This document shows positions 20,846-28,996 of a stretch of DNA of 39,963 nt, piece after piece (position 1 is the stretch's first letter; each line of letters starts with the position of its first letter). The DNA lies in assembly GCA_002742935.1 (NCBI GenBank), contig PDON01000034.1, forward strand, positions 1 through 39,963, in the 5' to 3' direction. The stretch is from Candidatus Cloacimonadota bacterium (GTDB lineage: Bacteria > UBA4055). Under the pieces are notes generated by a model. The model was given only the letters and a program-made list of their open reading frames with translations. It was not told the DNA's origin and ran no database searches. The position numbers and the translations under genes were made by a program.

Positions 20846-20951
20846 TTAATAAAATACTAATCTCTTTGACTTTAATAGAAAGGTTAGATATATTGAGTAT
20901 ACTCTAAATCTAAAAAAATAGTTAGAGATTAGAGAATAACAACTAATCCCT

Positions 20952-21087
20952 GAGATTGCCCTAAAAAGTCAGACTGACCGGAAACGAGTAGTGAAAGTTT
21001 TTTTTATGAGATCAATAAACTGGGAACACCAAGTGATCCATTCAGAAAAAATTGATGGTACAGTAATAAGAAGTTGGCAGACATTCT
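20952..21087 (+). repeat. Intergenic repeat family R1, copy D
   Basis: 136-bp copy from GAGATTGCC to GGCAGACATTCT, in direct orientation about 105 bp after copy C. It contains CTAAAAAGTCAGACTGACCGG, AAACGAGTAGTGAAAG, TTTTTATGAGATCAAT, AAGTGATCCATTCAGAAAAAATTGATGG and CAGTAATAAGAAGTTGG. The whole 20594-21121 gap holds only copies C and D plus AT-rich DNA; I see no gene there. Confidence 0.75.
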
Positions 21088-21121
21088 AAAGGAAATAATA
21101 ATAAATTAAATTGGATAGAAA

Positions 21122-21466
21122 ATGAAACCACATACCGCAAGTTTAATAAATGCAATTACCTTGATAACACTACCATTATGGGGATACTTCTCATCAGACA
21201 CCCCTTCCCTTACAGCTTTAATCCCAACAGCTATAGGAGTAATATTATTATTTCTGTACAAGGGTTTGAAAAATGAAAATAAAACTATAGCTCATATTGC
21301 TGTTATATTTACAGTAATTGTCCTAATTGGTCTAATTAAGCCAACTTTAGGAGCTATGGATAGAGAGGATTCACTGGCACTTATCCGTGTAGGAGTAATG
21401 GTATTAACTACAATAGTAGCAATTATACTCTTTGTTAAAAGCTTTATAGATGCTAGGAGAAACTAG
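21122..21466 (+). CDS. Small conserved membrane protein of unknown function
   Basis: 114 residues, about four hydrophobic segments (residues 7-22, 29-45, 58-75, 87-106). Features are the N-terminal MKPHTASLINA, W/GYFSS, the PTAIGVILL segment, NKTIAHIAV, and a C-terminal KSFIDARR. From memory this resembles an unnamed family of roughly 110-residue membrane proteins in Bacteroidota and relatives; I cannot give a function. A weak GGATAG lies before the ATG. It is the only plus-strand gene between 3246 and 36633, flanked by repeat R1 copies upstream and by a convergent gene cluster downstream, so it is probably monocistronic. Confidence 0.7.
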   Translation: MKPHTASLINAITLITLPLWGYFSSDTPSLTALIPTAIGVILLFLYKGLKNENKTIAHIAVIFTVIVLIGLIKPTLGAMDREDSLALIRVGVMVLTTIVAIILFVKSFIDARRN

Positions 21467-21584
21467 GGTTTCAACTCTATCAAAAGTTGTGTAGAAAGAA
21501 AAAGGAATAGAATAGGATCTTCTGAAAAAATTATAACGGATTGATCACAAGTTTACAAATACTCTTAGAGACCAATAGATTTCT

Positions 21585-21974
21585 CTATTTCTTTAAACCC
21601 TTTAACTTTTGTAAAAAACTTTTTTTATCTTTTTTAGCTACCTTCTTCATCTTTTTAATATCTTTTAAAACAGCTTTTCTCTTCTTCTGTTCAACCAATC
21701 TAATATTTTCCTCATCCTCAAGAATAGTTAGAAAATAGTCTATACCTTCTCTTTGTTCTAAAATAGCTATAATATTATTATAATTTTTTTCGTTTACAAG
21801 AAAAGTAGCAAAAGGCTCTGCATAAGCCATAATTTGACTAATTATATAGTTTAATGGTTGCATTGATTCCAATAAAAAAATAACAGGGGAAGCAAACCCT
21901 CTCTGTGCTATTATTTTTGCTAATCCCCTTAAAAGATTTTCCTGTTCCTCATTTATTTTAATTTTCTTCTTCAA
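21585..21974 (-). CDS. Conserved small hypothetical protein
   Basis: 129 residues if the TTG at 21974 is used (132 from TTG at 21983; AGGA spacing of about 9 nt favours 21974). The central segment IIAQRGFASPVIFLLESMQPLNYIISQI followed by AEPF resembles an unnamed family in diverse bacteria with the pattern G..SPAIF.LES..PL.FI.SQ; I cite this from memory. The C-terminus is a highly basic Lys-rich helix (KKMKKVAKKDKK) and could bind membrane or nucleic acid. Its start overlaps the end of the upstream membrane-protein gene, so translation is coupled. Last of a three-gene minus-strand unit. Confidence 0.65.
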   Translation of the reverse strand: MKKKIKINEEQENLLRGLAKIIAQRGFASPVIFLLESMQPLNYIISQIMAYAEPFATFLVNEKNYNNIIAILEQREGIDYFLTILEDEENIRLVEQKKRKAVLKDIKKMKKVAKKDKKSFLQKLKGLKK

Positions 21975-22389
21975 TTCTCTCAATCCTCTCTTTTAAGAAA
22001 CTATACACCTCTTCCCTGTCTTCAGCAGGTATTCTGAGTAAGACACCTCTAAAATTCTCCATTCTGCTCTTATTTCTGTAAGGAGAAAGAAAAACACCAT
22101 TTCTATCCTTGTAAACTTTCCTATAGTATGAAAGATCCTTATTAATCTTATAAAAGAATCTGTTTACATGAATTTTATCGTTATAAATTTTATATATGAA
22201 GGGAAAAAAGATCTCCGGTAATGAAAGAAAGCTCAGGAAAAGACTCAAAATAGCATAATGTCTTCCAAAAATAATATCAACTAAAAAGAATGATCCACCC
22301 AAAAAAATTATAGCTTGAAAAAATTTCATAGGGTTTTCAATAAAGAGTGATCTTCTAAACTCAAAAATTGGTTTTTCTGTTGTTCCCAT
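21958..22389 (-). CDS. Small membrane protein, unknown function
   Basis: 143 residues. Two adjacent hydrophobic segments (about residues 24-42 and 45-66) are followed by a charged cytosolic-type region (YNDKIHVNRFFYKINKD..YY.KVYKDRNGVFLSPYR) and an acidic C-terminal helix. The layout of two helices followed by a small beta-rich domain recalls PH-domain-like or YcxB-like membrane proteins, but the match is not secure. Start ATG overlaps the upstream stop (TAATG). It overlaps the downstream gene by 17-26 nt. Confidence 0.65.
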   Translation of the reverse strand: MGTTEKPIFEFRRSLFIENPMKFFQAIIFLGGSFFLVDIIFGRHYAILSLFLSFLSLPEIFFPFIYKIYNDKIHVNRFFYKINKDLSYYRKVYKDRNGVFLSPYRNKSRMENFRGVLLRIPAEDREEVYSFLKERIERIEEEN

Positions 22390-22769
22390 TAAATAAACCT
22401 TTCTTTTATTAACTCTTTTGCACTTTTACCTATACCTAAAATATGCAATCCCAAAGGGGAAAACTTACTATTCTCATCTCCATTGTACTTCAATAAGAGA
22501 TCATAACATTTTTTAAAACCCTTTTCAGCTGCAATATATATTGGTTGTTTTTTAAACTTACCCTTAACTTTTGCTTCAATACCACCACCTAAAAAAAGCT
22601 CTAAGATATCAATTAAAATTTGATCTTCAATATCACTACATTTTATTAGATATGTAATAAGAGAATATTTTTTGTTTAAGGAAACAAAATCATATCCAGA
22701 TTCTGTTAAAACTTCAAGTTGGATCAAATCTTTAGCTTTTATAAGATCCAAAACTTTATTTTCATCCAT
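22389..22769 (-). CDS. Ankyrin-repeat-like protein
   Basis: 126 residues. Helical repeats with ankyrin-like spacing: VLDLIKAKDLIQLEVLTESGYDF, then SLITYLIKCSD, ILELFLGGGIEAKVKGK, and the best unit QPIYIAAEKGFKKCYDLLLKYNGD. No signal peptide, so presumably cytosolic. First gene of the overlapping trio. Similarity is to the fold and not to a named family. The 269-nt gap upstream (22770-23038) shows no gene; a weak hairpin with an AAGAT stem (23014-23031) follows the YbhN-like gene. Confidence 0.6.
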   Translation of the reverse strand: MDENKVLDLIKAKDLIQLEVLTESGYDFVSLNKKYSLITYLIKCSDIEDQILIDILELFLGGGIEAKVKGKFKKQPIYIAAEKGFKKCYDLLLKYNGDENSKFSPLGLHILGIGKSAKELIKERFI

Positions 22770-23038
22770 TTTAAACCCATAATCAGTAAATTAAGATTAA
22801 GTTTTAAATGTAGGGATCTATAATAATATTTTCAAGATTGAAAATAGTTAATTTCTAATCAACACCAAAAATTTTATAAAAAACAAATTTTCCCATGGCT
22901 TAAAATAGTAAACTTTTTATGGGTCTTCTTTGGTGAGAGGATAAATATTTTAGTGGTTATGACCAAATTGACTACTATAGATAATGTTATAATTGAACAC
23001 CTAGTATCTCATTTTAAAAGATGCAAAATCTTGCCTCT

Positions 23039-23968
23039 CTACCTTCTATACTTCTCAATCACACTTATACCACCTCCAATAATACTGTTAATAAAAGATA
23101 TTGAGAAGATAAGCAAACTTATTAGTGCTGCTTTCTCTTTCCCTATCCCACTATTTATGGTAAGCGTAACCCATGCTGTTTCACTAACTCCTAAACCATT
23201 TATGGTAATAGGTATAAACTTTATCACACTAACAATGGAATGGAGAACTAAAACATATTGAAAACTGAAATCTATACCAAGACCGTTAACTATAAAGAAA
23301 ACAAAAACAGATTCTACTACCCTAAAGAAAAGAGAGTATGAAAGTGCTATAAAGAGTGTTAAAGGTCTATTGTGAAAGCTTAAAAATATATCTAAAATCT
23401 TTAAAAGCCTACTTTCCATAGATTTTGGCAAAACTGATACCACTTTTACTAAAATAGCATTGGTTTTAGGTATAACAGGAAGCAAAAGGAGAGCAATAGT
23501 TGAGGGTAGCATGAGATAAGTTACAATTTTTAGTTTTATACTAAGATCCAAGAAGAGCATACCTATACAAGAGATTGCTACCAAAGATATAATCCCCAAG
23601 CCTCTTTCTAAAAAAACGGTAGTTAAAACATCTTCAACACTTCCCGCCTTTTTACCTGCATTATATATCCTTGAAATATCTCCACCCACGGATGTTGGAA
23701 GAAAATTATTATAGAAGTGAGCTTTGTAATATTCCTTTATACAGAAGATTTGACTCAAAGGAAAACCTAAACTATTTAAAAGGTATCTCCATCTAAATCC
23801 ACTTACAAATATTGATATATTTAAAAAGATAAAACCATAGATTAGGGATTGAATATCTATTTTTAAAAGATCATTGAAAAGATTATTTAGATCTATTCCC
23901 GTAAACCTAAACAGGAGGTAAAAGATTACTCCGGTTATTAAGATCCTAACTATTGAGGATATTTTCAT
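23039..23968 (-). CDS. YbhN/UPF0104-type flippase-like membrane protein (LPG synthase TM domain family)
   Basis: 309 residues with about eight membrane segments, matching the lysylphosphatidylglycerol synthase transmembrane (AglD/YbhN, PF03706) family. Key motif near residue 85: FYNNFLPTSVGGDISRIYNA, shown here by its core NNFLPTSVGGD; later VLHSIVSVIKFIPITINGLGVSE. There is no C-terminal aminoacyl-transfer domain, so it is the stand-alone form often found with glycolipid or glycan genes, with proposed lipid-translocating function. Its ATG overlaps the TGA of a truncated upstream reading frame (ATGA), indicating former translational coupling. Confidence 0.82.
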   Translation of the reverse strand: MKISSIVRILITGVIFYLLFRFTGIDLNNLFNDLLKIDIQSLIYGFIFLNISIFVSGFRWRYLLNSLGFPLSQIFCIKEYYKAHFYNNFLPTSVGGDISRIYNAGKKAGSVEDVLTTVFLERGLGIISLVAISCIGMLFLDLSIKLKIVTYLMLPSTIALLLLPVIPKTNAILVKVVSVLPKSMESRLLKILDIFLSFHNRPLTLFIALSYSLFFRVVESVFVFFIVNGLGIDFSFQYVLVLHSIVSVIKFIPITINGLGVSETAWVTLTINSGIGKEKAALISLLIFSISFINSIIGGGISVIEKYRR

Positions 23969-24110
23969 ACCTTTTTAATCCTAATTATCAATGATGGAAA
24001 CATTAAAAGAACCTCTTCTTCAACTTCGTTGCCCTCTCTTTTAAAAGAGTACTCTCTATACACATCTTTCTTATTCCTTAAATCTGTGAATAAAGTAGCT
24101 TCATTTTCTC
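23965..24110 (-). pseudogene. C-terminal remnant of a gene upstream of the YbhN-like gene
   Basis: A minus-strand frame is open for 74 codons (24189 to 23968) and ends in TGA that overlaps the ATG of the YbhN-like gene. The non-repeat part reads about 48 protein-like residues (ATLFTDLRNKKDVYREYSF then KREGNEVEEEVLLMFPSL, ending IIRIKKV). The N-terminal part of the frame runs through the REP-like repeat and has no plausible start codon. I infer that a real gene lost its 5' portion, probably when the repeat inserted or by deletion. Family not recognised. An accidental open frame is possible. Confidence 0.35.
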
Positions 24111-24111
24111 T

Positions 24112-24202
24112 ACCCTCATCTGCCCTTTGGGTATCTTCTCCCCAGAAGGGAGAAGATATTTTAACTGCCTCTCTCTTGCAAGAAGATGGTTAGAGTGAGG
24201 GT
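24112..24202 (+). repeat. REP-like palindromic repeat R2, copy 2
   Basis: ACCCTCATCTGCCCTTTGGG followed by a TCTTCTCCC...GGGAGAAGA palindrome (24133-24156), ending AGAGTGAGGGT. Outer arms ACCCTCA (24112-24118) and TGAGGGT (24196-24202) are inverted. Related to copy 1 at 8635. The nearby ACAATTCATAA (24245-24255) is the inverse of TTATGAATTGT beside copy 1. Between this and the DUF2723 stop codon are a GAAGAC/GTCTTC hairpin (24292-24311) and AT-rich DNA. Confidence 0.6.
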
Positions 24203-24312
24203 GATTTTTAACCCAATACTTATCTATAGAGAGTAGCGGAGCTTACAATTCATAAATGAGTAATAAAAAATTTTATTCAACCCGGTAATATGAAGACCAT
24301 AAATAGTCTTCT

Positions 24313-27306
24313 CTACTCTCTGCCAACTCTCTTTAACAGCTCATCCCTAATATCTTGATACTTCTTATCATTTGGATTTATCTCAAGAATCTGATTAACC
24401 GTTTTAAGAGCTTCCTTCTCCATATTTTCTCTAATTTGGATCTGAAACTTTATTGATAACGATTCAGTATCTCTATATTTATTGGCAACTCTATCTAAAA
24501 CTCTTATTGCTTCATCTGTATTACCGGAGCTGTAAATACCCACTGCCCACTCTTTATAAAGGTCAATTTTTATTCTATTGTTATTAACAGCTTCAATAGA
24601 AGTTTCAATATCATGCTTAATCTTATCTGATAATAGAGGATTACCAACCTGAGTTGAAACCATATACAGATCTGTAAGATCCCTAATATTATCAACTATA
24701 GAGCCTTGATTCTTTATCTCTTTGAAAAGTTCCTCTATTTTCTCTTCAGAAAACTTTTGATACCCATACTTATTGGCTCTCATGAGAAATTGTATCTTTT
24801 TCTCATTTGTCTCTTTTGAGATATCTGTGTTTACCAAAAGCTTATAACCTCTCTTAGGCTGACCGGAATATTTTAATAGTCCGGCTATTTCAGTTATAAT
24901 TAGAGGATTAGTGTATCTTATATTAGCAACAGGAATAATAGATTCCATTTTTGAAAGAACATAACCAATCTTAGTTCTATCTTTTAACTTTTCAAACTCC
25001 TCAAAACTTAAATCTTTATTTAAAAGATCCTGATCAAGTTCTACGTTAACAGTAGAATCATTAGGTTGGAATTTAAGAGATGAGGTATCCAAATAGTGGG
25101 TTGCAAGTTGCATAAAAGCAGATCTATAATTTTGTAATAACCTTATCTTATTCTCATCATAGTAAACACTCTTATCACCAAGATTTCTGTAGTGATCTTT
25201 AAATTTCTTGAAAATTCTATTATAAACTACTTTTGGCTCAATTGATCTGTTAGCCTTATAATCCATAACTCTATAGACCAAACCATCCATTCTAAGGTAT
25301 TGATCAAGTCCAATATAGTTTGCACTTGAAACAGTAACGGCAAAACAGATAGGATGTTTCCATCCCATTTTAGCATTGTTTGCAAGTATATGAAGAACCA
25401 TCTGATCTTGAACCTTAATCATACCTGTTGGCTCTCCATCAATATTAACATGTATGGTAGGTTTCATTGTCCACTTGATAGTTTTTCCATCTTTTACCGG
25501 AAGCTCAATCTCTCTTGGTTCTTCCCACAATCTTTTGAGAATTATTGAAACATCTTCAATATCTTGGGAAAAGTTTTTGTTGATGTAACTGTTTGAATAG
25601 GTAATCAGATTTGGTATTTTAAGCTTCATCTGTTTTACATACCAATCTGTATTTAGAAGAGAAAGATTAACAATGGTTATATCTTTTCTAATACCTTCAA
25701 CCTCTTGAAGATACCAAAGTGGGAATGTATCATTATCTCCATTTGTAAAAAGAACTGCATCTTTATCACAACTCTCCAAAATATTTTTAGAGTAATCCCA
25801 AGCTAAATAGTTTCCTGTTCTGTTTGCTTGAAAAATATTTGCATTTATCTCAAGAGCCGGAACAATTAAAGAAATTATGAATAGAGGTATTACGAGAGAT
25901 TTAAGTTTTAACTCCTTAATAGAATCCAATACAAAAGTAACCCCCATTCCTATCCATATAGAGAAAATGAAAAATGAACCTACATAGAAATAATCTCTTT
26001 CTCTCGGTTGACCCCAATCCTGATTTTGATAAATTATTAAACCTAAACCAAGAACTATAAATAGTGAAAGTAACCCTATCCCTCTCTTCCAATCTTTAAA
26101 AAAGTGGCTTATAGCACCCCACAAACCAATCAAGAATGGAATTCCGTAGAGACCTTTAATAGTAATTATTTGTTTAATATTATCAATATTTTTACCTATA
26201 AATTGCCAATTAAAATATCTAACATACATCTCAACTACCTGATAGTTCCAGAAAAATGACCAATGACTTTTCCAAGGATCCTCAGGAGAACCGGCAGTTA
26301 AGCCCATCTTTGCAACAGATTCCAAATATTTTCTATTTTCCTCACCAAACATAAAGAATAAAGCGTTTCTAAACTGCTTCTCATCTCCATATTGTTTACG
26401 GGAAAGATAATCTATCATTCTCTCAATTGTTGATGGATCATTCTCATTTATAGGAGGATTCAAACCTGCTCTTATATATATTAACATATATGTTGAATAC
26501 CCTATAATAAGCAAAACAGGAGCTATAAAGGCTAAAGAGTAGTCTTGATTTTCACTTCTATAGTAGTAGATTGCTCCGGAAGTAAATAGAAGAAGAGCAT
26601 AGATCTTAGCTTCAGGGTCCATACCAAAGAGAGCTCCAATAGAAAGAACCATTCCAATACCTGTAATGATAGCCATTCTTCTATCATAAAACCACATTAG
26701 GAATATAGCCGAAGGAAGTGTAAGAATATTTAAAAGGTGAACTCCTGTACCCAAGCCAACTGCAAGCATAATTAAAAGAAGATACCTACTGCTATCGGGA
26801 TCTTTATGGGTTTCAATCCATTTCATTAAAAGCCAGATTATAAAGGAGGTAAAAAACATTGAAAGAGCATAAACCTCAGCTTCAACGGCGTTAAACCAGA
26901 AAGTATCCGTAAACGCAAATGTTAAAGCACCTATTAAAGACCCGCCATAAACTATTACCATATCATGGAAGTTTTCTACCTTTCCTCGCCAAATAACTAT
27001 CAACCTAACAGATATTAAAAATAGGAAAAGCACTGTAAAAGAGCTTGAGATAACAGATATAAGGTTCACCCTAAGTCCAATATCACCCGCTATAGGAAGT
27101 ATAGAAAAAATTCTTCCCAAAAGAAGGAATAATGGAGCTCCCGGAGGGTGTGGAACCCCCAAAATATGTGAAGTTGCAATAAATTCACCACAATCCCAAT
27201 ATGATGTTGTAGGTGCAACTGTTATAAGATAGATGACAAAACTGAAGAGAAAAACAAATGCACCTGTATAATTTTTTACTTTTGACGGCTTAATCCCACT
27301 AAGCAT
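24313..27306 (-). CDS. DUF2723-family GT-C membrane protein with C-terminal TPR-like region
   Basis: About 997 residues. The N-terminal half has roughly 10-12 membrane helices with the DUF2723 hallmark TTSYWDCGEFIA near residue 34, then GVPHPPGAPLFLLLGR. A periplasmic region includes LFTNGDNDTFPLWYLQEVEG and the last ~200 residues look like TPR helices (NEKKIQFLMRANKYG, GNTDEAIRVLDRVANKYRD). DUF2723 proteins are related to animal TMEM260, an O-mannosyltransferase; in bacteria the acceptor is not established. The ATG at 27306 has AGGA 6 nt upstream and is preferred to the TTG at 27312. It sits with a YbhN-like protein and a gene remnant. Confidence 0.88.
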   Translation of the reverse strand: MLSGIKPSKVKNYTGAFVFLFSFVIYLITVAPTTSYWDCGEFIATSHILGVPHPPGAPLFLLLGRIFSILPIAGDIGLRVNLISVISSSFTVLFLFLISVRLIVIWRGKVENFHDMVIVYGGSLIGALTFAFTDTFWFNAVEAEVYALSMFFTSFIIWLLMKWIETHKDPDSSRYLLLIMLAVGLGTGVHLLNILTLPSAIFLMWFYDRRMAIITGIGMVLSIGALFGMDPEAKIYALLLFTSGAIYYYRSENQDYSLAFIAPVLLIIGYSTYMLIYIRAGLNPPINENDPSTIERMIDYLSRKQYGDEKQFRNALFFMFGEENRKYLESVAKMGLTAGSPEDPWKSHWSFFWNYQVVEMYVRYFNWQFIGKNIDNIKQIITIKGLYGIPFLIGLWGAISHFFKDWKRGIGLLSLFIVLGLGLIIYQNQDWGQPRERDYFYVGSFFIFSIWIGMGVTFVLDSIKELKLKSLVIPLFIISLIVPALEINANIFQANRTGNYLAWDYSKNILESCDKDAVLFTNGDNDTFPLWYLQEVEGIRKDITIVNLSLLNTDWYVKQMKLKIPNLITYSNSYINKNFSQDIEDVSIILKRLWEEPREIELPVKDGKTIKWTMKPTIHVNIDGEPTGMIKVQDQMVLHILANNAKMGWKHPICFAVTVSSANYIGLDQYLRMDGLVYRVMDYKANRSIEPKVVYNRIFKKFKDHYRNLGDKSVYYDENKIRLLQNYRSAFMQLATHYLDTSSLKFQPNDSTVNVELDQDLLNKDLSFEEFEKLKDRTKIGYVLSKMESIIPVANIRYTNPLIITEIAGLLKYSGQPKRGYKLLVNTDISKETNEKKIQFLMRANKYGYQKFSEEKIEELFKEIKNQGSIVDNIRDLTDLYMVSTQVGNPLLSDKIKHDIETSIEAVNNNRIKIDLYKEWAVGIYSSGNTDEAIRVLDRVANKYRDTESLSIKFQIQIRENMEKEALKTVNQILEINPNDKKYQDIRDELLKRVGRE

Positions 27307-27435
27307 ATTCAATCCTACATTTTTATATTATTATTTTTCAAAGGCAGACAACTTTTTCATATATATCCAAATTAAACCCTGACTAAAAAACCTAAACCAA
27401 TTCAGATTTAAGCTTTAACCTTACACAAGAAGCAC

Positions 27436-27837
27436 CTACAAAAATCTTTTCTTGAAAAAAAGATAAGAAAAGGAACCTGCAAAGATACCAATTAAATCTG
27501 CTAACCAATCAAGAAAGCTGGGTGTTCTAACTCAACCATAATGACCGGTATCAAAATAGTCCACAAACCCTTGATGTATCTCGTCTGTTGCAGCGTATAA
27601 AGCACCAATAACTATCGTCAAAATTAAACTCTTTGCAATAGAGCAATTTTTTACATCTGAAAGATACCTGAACATCAAAGCTCCAAGGAGAAAATACTCA
27701 AAAAAATGGAATATTTTATCACTATAACTTACACCTAAATTTGGAGTCTTAATGGAAAGACTTGAAGCAGCAAATATAAGAGCTAAATAAAATACAAGAA
27801 TTACTTTTTTAGAACTATTTTTTTTTAAGAAGTTCAC
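27436..27837 (-). pseudogene. VanZ-like membrane protein gene interrupted by an in-frame TGA
   Basis: From a GTG at 27837 (GAGG 6 nt upstream) the frame encodes a VanZ-type small membrane protein: a first helix, SDKIFHFFEYFLLGALMF, and the family motif TDEIHQGFV. A TGA at 27532-27534 ends it after DTGHYG. The same frame continues without another stop as VRTPSFLDWLADLIGIFAG and then SFSYLFFKKRFL up to TAG at 27436-27438, which is the expected VanZ C-terminus (LDWLADLIG). The gene is therefore about 130 codons with one nonsense codon near 75% of its length. Annotated without readthrough it would be 27532-27837. It overlaps the upstream gene by 23 nt. Confidence 0.75.
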
Positions 27838-28993
27838 TTTTTTCCTCAATAAGCTTTTTTAATCTCTCCCTAGGTTCAATTTTGTATCCTAAACTATCAG
27901 ATTTAACCTTTCCTGATTTAACTTTGTGAGAGTTCTCTTTAATCCTCTCATTATTGTTGTACAAATCAAACAGTTTTCCGGGTTTCTTAAGAGCATTTTC
28001 CCTAAATTGATCCATAGATTTTGATACCGAAAGAGGTGTTTCAACTCCACCTTCATTATCACCTAAAGAGATACTCTCTGCCTGTTCCTTTGTAGTCTCG
28101 TTTACAACCTTGTAACTTTTATACTCCATAACATTTGAAGGGAAGGCAAATCTATTATTCTTATATCCCCCAATAACAAAATCTTCAAGTTTTGTCAATT
28201 TATCAGATATAAAATCCTCTACAACCACTTGGGCAATAGTGTTTTTACCCACTATTTTCTGCTTCTTTATCTCCCCCATAAGAGTTTTTATAGAATCTAA
28301 AAGATCACTAACTTTTTCCCTCTTTTCTGGTGGAAGTTTTTCAAGTGAACTTTCAAATATATATTTGGATTGATTTATATTGTATTCTGAACTTTTTCCA
28401 CTTCTATCTCTTCTATTAAGAGCTGATCCCATTTCAATATAAGCTTTACCTAAAAAAAGAGTTGCATCTATAAATTCAGGATCACTGGTAACTGATCTTT
28501 TTATTGAAATTATTGAAAACATATGATACCCTAGTTGACCTGTAAGATCTGAAAGGATCATAAACTTTTCTGCAATCTCTCTTCTGTTTATAGGAGATGA
28601 TACATCCTCCAAAGATTTTAAGGATTCAATTAGTAAAGATAACTTACTCTTTGTCTCCTCATTTTCAACTTTTGCCAAAAAGCTTATAACTTTTCTTGTT
28701 ACAAGTTTATGCCAAATGGCAAACTTAAGTTTGTTGTATATAAGTTTTTTCTTATCAAGCTCTCCCAAAACTGCTCTGGAGAAATTAAATCTGTTGTAAG
28801 AAAATGAATCTGTTGGAGTTAATTTTTTGGAGAGAGAAATAAAATTTTTGTTTAAGAGAAACTTTCTAAACTCTATAATCTCACTTCCAGAAAGATTATC
28901 AGGTTCAACACTTTTCCAGTTTTCAAGTATTATTGTAGCAATCTCATCAATACTTGAAGAGGATTTTAGAGATGAAAGGAACTCTTCACTCAT
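27815..28993 (-). CDS. Hypothetical helical protein of unknown function
   Basis: 392 residues, no signal peptide or membrane segment. It is mainly helical and charged; residues about 155-250 (FIDATLFLGKAYIEMGSAL and following) resemble TPR helices, and the C-terminal ~90 residues are low-complexity, Lys/Glu/Ser-rich (SHKVKSGKVKSDSLG, ending LKKLIEEKSELLKKK). No family recognised. The start has GGAG 6-7 nt upstream within the asparaginase 3' end, with 3 nt between the genes, and it overlaps the VanZ-like gene downstream. It therefore forms a tight unit with both. Confidence 0.7.
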   Translation of the reverse strand: MSEEFLSSLKSSSSIDEIATIILENWKSVEPDNLSGSEIIEFRKFLLNKNFISLSKKLTPTDSFSYNRFNFSRAVLGELDKKKLIYNKLKFAIWHKLVTRKVISFLAKVENEETKSKLSLLIESLKSLEDVSSPINRREIAEKFMILSDLTGQLGYHMFSIISIKRSVTSDPEFIDATLFLGKAYIEMGSALNRRDRSGKSSEYNINQSKYIFESSLEKLPPEKREKVSDLLDSIKTLMGEIKKQKIVGKNTIAQVVVEDFISDKLTKLEDFVIGGYKNNRFAFPSNVMEYKSYKVVNETTKEQAESISLGDNEGGVETPLSVSKSMDQFRENALKKPGKLFDLYNNNERIKENSHKVKSGKVKSDSLGYKIEPRERLKKLIEEKSELLKKK

Positions 28994-28996
28994 AAC

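Noticed and set aside
23012..23035. Terminator after the YbhN-like gene
   Set aside because: The AAGAT/ATCTT stem is only 5 bp with two following T residues; too weak to call.
27532..27534. TGA recoded as a sense codon in the VanZ-like gene
   Set aside because: Other genes here end with TGA (for example 14460-14462), long genes contain only TGG for Trp, and no selenocysteine context is visible; a nonsense mutation or sequence error is simpler.
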